From: an uncultured Eubacteriales bacterium | Lineage (GTDB): Bacteria > Bacillota > Clostridia > Christensenellales > Borkfalkiaceae | NCBI GenBank assembly: GCA_900542935.1 | Contig: UQPN01000029.1 | Location: 1 to 24,439, forward strand | Reading direction: 5' to 3' | DNA length: 24,439 nt | Shown here: piece by piece, positions 20,844 to 24,439 of the stretch | Layout: each line of letters starts with the position of its first letter | How positions within the stretch are numbered: position 1 is the first letter of the stretch | Position numbers and translations under genes: made by a program | The notes under the pieces: model-generated | The model's input: only the letters and a program-made list of their open reading frames with translations | Database searches by the model: none | What the model was told of the DNA's origin: nothing

Positions 20844-21728
20844 TTAAATTTTTTTGAAATCGGTGATTTTGCCGCCGGAGGTTTCCGTTACGTAATAATC
20901 CGCTTCGTAGATTCGTTCGCCCTTTTTACGCAGTACGCCGCATTCGTTTTCGTTCTCGCAAGGGAACGCGTACGCGTATTCGCCGAGGTATGCCCCCAGT
21001 TTTTCCGATTTTTCCGCAAGTTCGCGCGACAAAAACGCCGATACGTCGGCGCCCACGCGGAAGTTTTCGAAAAAATCGTAAGCGATAAGTCCGCTGTTTT
21101 CCGTGCCTTCGATTTTGCCAGAAATACGGTAACATTCGTTTTGCGCGAGCGCCCACTCGCCGTACAGCACCCGTTTTGCGCCGCCGCTTAATTTTACGCT
21201 TGCTTTCAGCGTGGCTTCGTCCGCGGTGTAGGAAAGCACTTCTTCGTCGAACAGTTTTTTGCCGCGCGCGTTGAAAATACAAAGCGCGTTTTTTCCCTCG
21301 ACGAAATACAGTTCGCCGTGTTTCGATATGGTTGCGTTTTCGTAACGGAGCGGCAGCGGCGATATGTAAAATCCGGCGGACGTTTCCAGCGAGATGCAGA
21401 GGGAGCCCTGAAAAAACACGGTGATGAGGTCGGCGACGAAGCGTTCCTGCGCGACGATTCTCGTTTCGCTCAGGCGAGGCGGAAACGAGCGCGCGTACAC
21501 CGCCGCGCCGTCGCGGAGGAGGCAGACGTATACGCCCTCCGGAGGCGCGAAAAAGAGGCTTTCGTTTAAAAACACGCCGAGGGGGAGGGCGTTCTGCGGG
21601 GAAAAACAGGCGAAGAGATTATCTTTCAGCGTGATTTCCGCAAAGCGTTCGAAGCCGTCGGTAACGCCGTAATATTTTCCGCCGACGGTGAGCGCGCAGG
21701 GAACGGAGGATAAAAAACGTACTTTCAT
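20844..21728 (-). CDS. Hypothetical protein, 294 residues
   Basis: I do not recognise this protein. It has no signal peptide and no membrane helix. The sequence is rich in aromatic residues and alternating hydrophobic strands (for example GVYVCLLRDGAAVYARSF, GELYFVEGKNALCIFNARG), which suggests a mostly beta protein with repeated strand-turn-strand units. The segment LYFVEGKNALCIFNARGKKLF resembles a blade of a propeller-like repeat, but I cannot confirm a repeat number. The C-terminus (RIYEADYYVTETSGGKITDF) is also strand-like. The ATG at 21728 has no Shine-Dalgarno; a TAAAAT hexamer lies 6 bases before it. It is flanked by a shared terminator on one side and a divergent gene on the other. 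Confidence 0.8.
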   Translation of the reverse strand: MKVRFLSSVPCALTVGGKYYGVTDGFERFAEITLKDNLFACFSPQNALPLGVFLNESLFFAPPEGVYVCLLRDGAAVYARSFPPRLSETRIVAQERFVADLITVFFQGSLCISLETSAGFYISPLPLRYENATISKHGELYFVEGKNALCIFNARGKKLFDEEVLSYTADEATLKASVKLSGGAKRVLYGEWALAQNECYRISGKIEGTENSGLIAYDFFENFRVGADVSAFLSRELAEKSEKLGAYLGEYAYAFPCENENECGVLRKKGERIYEADYYVTETSGGKITDFKKI

Positions 21729-21864
21729 ACCGTTATTTTATTCGGTTTTTGCGTTTCGATATGTATAAAAACGAAAAAATAGGTTAATAATCCTTTCCGC
21801 CGCAGGAAACGACGGCTGCGCGGACGGGAAACGCCGCCGCGGAATAAAACTCGGAGGAGAGGGT

Positions 21865-22548
21865 ATGAACGCAAGCGGAAAAATTAACGGTTATACGGAA
21901 GAGGAAGCGAAAACGCTGGTGGAGTACATCCGGAAAGGAAAAAAATCGGGAAAAACGCTGACGGCGTTGTTTGCCGCGTACGGCGCGGAACACGGCAGGG
22001 CGCGGGGAAGCGTGCGCAATTATTATTACGCGCTGATGCGTTCTGCCGGTTCGGACGAGCGGGTGATGAAGCTGTTGGACGGGAAAGAACTCAGTGTGGA
22101 AAAAATCCGCGAATTTACGGAAGAGGAGACGGATGCGGCGCTGAAAAGCATTCTGGCGGAAAAGAGCAAGGGGATTTCGGTGCGGCGCGCGATTATGAAC
22201 GTAACGGGCGCGGACACGAAACTGGGGTTGAGATTGCAGAACAAGTACAGAAACGTATTGAAAAAGCAGCCGGAAAGAATTGAACGGGCAAAAAAGGAAC
22301 TGGGACTGGAAAATGCGGGGCAGGCAAAAGGCGGAGCCGTCGGCGCTGCGGAAAAAAGCGTTGCGGGAAGCGTTAAAAAATTTGCGGCGGGCGGTAAAAC
22401 GGCGCCGTGCGGGGAGTTTTTAAAGCGCAGACTGGAGCGGGAAATCAATCTGTTATACGAACGGATCGCGGGGGCGCTGCGCGAAGAGAACGCACGGCTG
22501 AAAGAGGAAAACGAACGCCTGAAAAGGTTATTGTCGATAAAAAGATAA
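21865..22548 (+). CDS. Putative DNA-binding protein: two Myb-like helical repeats plus leucine zipper
   Basis: The 227-residue product contains two related segments, about 10-60 and 84-134. Each opens with (Y/F)TEEE and ends in a basic RNYYYALM or QNKYRNVLK helix, an arrangement similar to the Myb/SANT-like helices of RsfA-type sporulation regulators. A low-complexity Lys/Gly/Ala linker (about 150-180) leads to a C-terminal coiled coil with Leu205, Leu212 and Leu219 one heptad apart, and Asn209 and Asn216 in the opposite core position, as in dimeric zippers. The ATG follows GGAGGAGAG. I infer a dimeric DNA-binding protein, but no enzyme or target is shown by neighbours. It is divergent from the orphan gene at 20844-21728. 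Confidence 0.78.
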   Translation: MNASGKINGYTEEEAKTLVEYIRKGKKSGKTLTALFAAYGAEHGRARGSVRNYYYALMRSAGSDERVMKLLDGKELSVEKIREFTEEETDAALKSILAEKSKGISVRRAIMNVTGADTKLGLRLQNKYRNVLKKQPERIERAKKELGLENAGQAKGGAVGAAEKSVAGSVKKFAAGGKTAPCGEFLKRRLEREINLLYERIAGALREENARLKEENERLKRLLSIKR

Positions 22549-22651
22549 CAAAAACGACAGATCCCGCGCGGAAACGCCGTAATTTTTCTTCGGCAAAGCG
22601 ATGAAAAATAAGTGAAAAAGAAAAAATATCGCGCAAAAGCCTGTAAATTGC

Positions 22652-22680
22652 TTGCCAAAAAGGAAAAAAGAGGGTATTAT
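22652..22680 (+). promoter_or_regulatory. yajC promoter
   Basis: TTGCCA (22652-22657), 17-bp spacer, TATTAT (22675-22680). The leader is about 50 bases with TAAGGAGAG before the ATG. Confidence 0.75.
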
Positions 22681-22735
22681 ATAAACAGTTGATTTTGCGG
22701 CGCGGGGATTTCGCGCCATATAAGGAGAGTTAATT

Positions 22736-23191
22736 ATGTTTGGCTATTTATTGGCAGAAAGCACCGGCAGCAGCAGCGGCGGCAATTCCAAAGTATTTTC
22801 CACCATTTTCATCGTATTGATTGTGGCGGCGTTCGTGGCGATGATGATTTTCAATTCGCGCAGCCAGAAAAAGCGCCAGCAGGAGAGCCAGAAGATGCTT
22901 GACGCGATTAAGCCGGGCAGCAAAGTGAAAACGATCGGCGGTATTTGCGGCGTTGTTGTGGAAGTGAACGCGGAAGAAAACACGTTTGTGCTGGAAACGG
23001 GCACCGAAGCAAGCGGCAAATCGTATATCAAATTCGATAAACAAGCCGTATATCAGACGGACGCGGTAGCGGATACGAAGGCTGCCGGAAAGGCGGAAGA
23101 GAAAGCGGAAGAAAAATCCGAAGAAAAAGCCGCGGCTTCCGAAGAAAAGACGGAAGAGGCGCCCGCCGAAGAGAAGAAAGACGAAGAATAA
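22736..23191 (+). CDS. yajC: Preprotein translocase subunit YajC
   Basis: YajC is a small single-pass membrane protein that associates with SecDF next to the SecYEG channel. The product is 151 residues, longer than the usual 85-110. Residues about 20-40 form the membrane helix, followed by SRSQKKRQQESQKMLDAI and KPGSKVKTIGGICGVVVEV, the conserved cytosolic YajC core. From about residue 111 there is an added tail of Glu, Lys and Ala with EEK units, probably disordered or helical and acidic. secD and secF are not next to it here. It has its own promoter and a strong terminator. Confidence 0.93.
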   Translation: MFGYLLAESTGSSSGGNSKVFSTIFIVLIVAAFVAMMIFNSRSQKKRQQESQKMLDAIKPGSKVKTIGGICGVVVEVNAEENTFVLETGTEASGKSYIKFDKQAVYQTDAVADTKAAGKAEEKAEEKSEEKAAASEEKTEEAPAEEKKDEE

Positions 23192-23246
23192 TTTTTCTTC
23201 GCGTTGAATTCAGCTTACAGACTTTTTCATAAAATTATCCTTTTGG

Positions 23247-23281
23247 AAAACGCCGCTACCCTTACGGGAAGCGGCGTTTTT
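23247..23281 (+). terminator. Intrinsic terminator after yajC
   Basis: AAAACGCCGCT (23247-23257) pairs with AGCGGCGTTTT (23270-23280), with an inner CCC/GGG pair and a T-run at the end. Confidence 0.92.
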
Positions 23282-23385
23282 CGCGCTGTTTCGGAAATAA
23301 GGGGAATAAGAATCATTCCGGCATAACGGAACAGGCGATGGCTGTACGAAGAGGAAAGCAAGAGGCGGCAAGAATTCTCATTTGA

Positions 23386-23478
23386 CCTCTATCGTCTGCT
23401 TACGCAGACACTTTCCCCGCTACCGTAGGTTTTTTCGCGCTTTTCTCTCTCAGGAGAAAAAGCGAAAAAGGGGAAAGC
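23386..23478 (+). repeat. Repeat type B, copy 1
   Basis: TGACCTCT is followed by hairpin GTCTGC (23394-23399) with GCAGAC (23404-23409). CTTTCCCC (23411-23418) then pairs with GGGGAAAG (23470-23477) around an inner hairpin of CTTTTCTC and GAGAAAAAG, and the unit ends in CAAGG. The same outline recurs at 24261-24311. Confidence 0.7.
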
Positions 23479-23540
23479 AAGGGGGCAACGGAAAGCAAGA
23501 TACGCCGCTTTGTTTGAAAAATTTCAATGAAAATATGTAA

Positions 23541-23600
23541 CGCCCCTCATCAGTCGCTTTCAGCGACAGCTTCCCCCCAAGGGGAAGCCTATGAAATAGG
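23541..23600 (+). repeat. Repeat type A, copy 3
   Basis: CGCCCCTCATCA is followed by hairpin GTCGCT (23553-23558) with AGCGAC (23562-23567) and hairpin GCTTCCCC (23569-23576) with GGGGAAGC (23581-23588). Same plan as the copies at 944-994 (inverted) and 24349-24439. Confidence 0.85.
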
Positions 23601-23605
23601 CTGAC

Positions 23606-23663
23606 CATTTTTGCCGAAGAAAATTTTGCAAGCAAAATTTTCAGCAGGCAAGGGGAAGGCTTA
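23606..23663 (-). repeat. Repeat type C, copy 2
   Basis: This is an inverted copy of 777-836. Its centre is the palindrome AAAATTTTGC / GCAAAATTTT, more complete than in the copy fused to the MFS gene. It directly follows a type A copy, as the inverted block at the left end does. Confidence 0.75.
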
Positions 23664-23849
23664 AGATAAGGGAAGGCTTCGCATTTTTGCCGAATAAATG
23701 AAGTTCACTGAATTTTTTTTCAGGGAAGAGAAGGCTTATATCGAAGGCAAAAAATGAAGATACAAACGATGAGCGGTTCTTATTTTCCGGCGGACGGCAT
23801 AGGATAAAAAGCGGACGAAAAGATTCGTTTTGCAAGAAAGGAGACGGGT

Positions 23850-24227
23850 ATGTCGGCGGAGAATCTGAAAAGATCGTTTTTTTATCAGGCGCTGAAAGCG
23901 TCGGCTATTGCGGTGTTGCTGTGCGTATTGTCGGCGGCGCTGTTTGCCGTTCTGGCGCGGTTTGTTACGCTGAGCGCGACGGCGGTGAAAATTTCGGGCA
24001 TCGCGGCGAAAATTTTTTCGCTGTTTATTGCGGCGCTTGTATCGTTCAGGGACGGCAAAGGGTGGCTGAAAGGGCTGGTTTCGGGACTGTTGTTCGGGCT
24101 GCTTACCTGTTTTATTTTTTCCGCCGCCGCGGAAAGCGCCGTGGGGACGGGCGTTTTATTCGAATTGCTGTTCGGCGCCGTTGTCGGTACGATTTGCGGC
24201 ATGTTTGCGAATGTGGCTAAGCGATGA
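23850..24227 (+). CDS. TIGR04086-family membrane protein (YrzE-like)
   Basis: This 125-residue protein has four hydrophobic helices with short loops and no catalytic motif. The order of helices, a charged FRDGKGWLKG loop in the middle and GLLFGLLTCF fit the TIGR04086/YrzE family of clostridial and bacillar membrane proteins, whose genes are often found just after yajC. Its function is unknown to me. The ATG follows AAGGAGACG. It is flanked on both sides by type B and type A repeats in the same orientation, and is therefore separated from yajC by 658 bases; the original linkage was probably opened by repeat insertion. Confidence 0.82.
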   Translation: MSAENLKRSFFYQALKASAIAVLLCVLSAALFAVLARFVTLSATAVKISGIAAKIFSLFIAALVSFRDGKGWLKGLVSGLLFGLLTCFIFSAAAESAVGTGVLFELLFGAVVGTICGMFANVAKR

Positions 24228-24260
24228 TTGTTGCTATGATTTGACATATATCGGCGGTTT

Positions 24261-24311
24261 TGACCTCTCTCGGCTCGCAAAGGCTCGCCACTCTCCCCGA
24301 AGGGGAAAGCA
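24261..24311 (+). repeat. Repeat type B, copy 2
   Basis: TGACCTCT at the start and CTCTCCCC (24291-24298) with GGGGAAAG (24302-24309) near the end match copy 1, but without its long inner hairpin. Between them the direct repeat GCTCGC replaces the GTCTGC/GCAGAC stem. Confidence 0.65.
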
Positions 24312-24348
24312 AGGATTCGGTAAGAGCCGCAAAGGGGAAAACAAGTTA

Positions 24349-24439
24349 CGCCCCTCATTCGTCGCCGTACGGCGACACCAGGCTGCCGAAGCTGCCTTAA
24401 ACGGCAGTTCGGCAAGAAAAGCCCCCCAAGGGGAAGCCT
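24349..24439 (+). repeat. Repeat type A, copy 4 (runs off the window)
   Basis: CGCCCCTCATTC is followed by hairpin GTCGCC (24361-24366) with GGCGAC (24371-24376). An extra hairpin, TGCCGAA with TTCGGCA closed by CTGCC/GGCAG, is present before CCCC...GGGGAAGCCT at the window end. Confidence 0.8.

Larger units (their letters stand above)
23192..23849. other. Repeat-filled intergenic region
   Basis: This 658-base stretch has no supported gene. After the yajC terminator it holds small hairpins (TTCCG with CGGAA at 23316-23331) and then a cluster of palindromic repeats of types B, A and C up to about 23700. The last 150 bases are AT-rich with a T8 run near 23714-23721; the promoter of the next gene is not obvious. 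Confidence 0.6.

Noticed and set aside
23386..24439. Repeat clusters considered as a CRISPR array
   Set aside because: Units are unequal in length, occur in both orientations and lack uniform spacers; no cas genes are nearby.

Overview
The window reads as one continuous stretch of chromosome from a low-to-moderate GC, endospore-forming Firmicute. The signs are Shine-Dalgarno sites of the AGGAGG type, many near-consensus sigma-A promoters with 17-18 bp spacers, spmA/spmB spore-maturation homologues, a small 2[4Fe-4S] ferredoxin, and YajC followed by a TIGR04086-type membrane protein. An uncultured gut clostridium (Christensenellales-like) is my best guess; the placement is inference from gene content only. 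No phage, insertion sequence, CRISPR array, rRNA or tRNA gene was found.

Layout. 1-1020: the 3' end of an MFS transporter runs into a block of short palindromic repeats. 1152-2100: an XRE regulator is divergent from a zinc-ribbon membrane protein, with two perfect 17-bp palindromes between them. 2101-4400: a long non-coding leader with an internal terminator precedes pyrG. 4462-8284: a likely operon of a flippase-like membrane protein, pssA, psd and rsmA, i.e. phosphatidylethanolamine synthesis plus rRNA dimethylation. 8379-9532: two minus-strand genes, a PAP2 phosphatase and an unrecognised protein. 9817-11510: a cysteine desulfurase and a ferredoxin, each with its own promoter. 11525-18341: translation and RNA-modification genes (trmN6-like, rsmI, metG, tatD, TatD-linked radical SAM), interrupted by spmA-spmB on the minus strand. 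18574-22548: less familiar genes, namely a cyclophilin-like lipoprotein that lacks catalytic residues, a four-helix membrane protein ending in two SHOCT motifs, an orphan minus-strand protein, and a protein with two tandem helical DNA-binding-like repeats and a leucine zipper. 22652-24439: yajC and a TIGR04086 membrane protein, the latter flanked by direct copies of the repeat block.

The trmN6-rsmI-metG-tatD order recalls the Bacillus yabB-yabC-metS-yabD neighbourhood, here with spmAB inserted in the opposite direction. The most unusual non-coding signals are: eleven A-tracts spaced about 10.6 bp apart between rsmI and spmB (13077-13187); the pyrG leader, with a possible U-tract initiation site and a 19-bp terminator; palindromic repeats whose stems differ in sequence between copies but stay complementary; and an operator array phased on the helix between the XRE gene and its neighbour. 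I did not find an obvious new multi-gene defence or mobile system. The novelty candidates are these regulatory or structural DNA signals and a few oddly built proteins.
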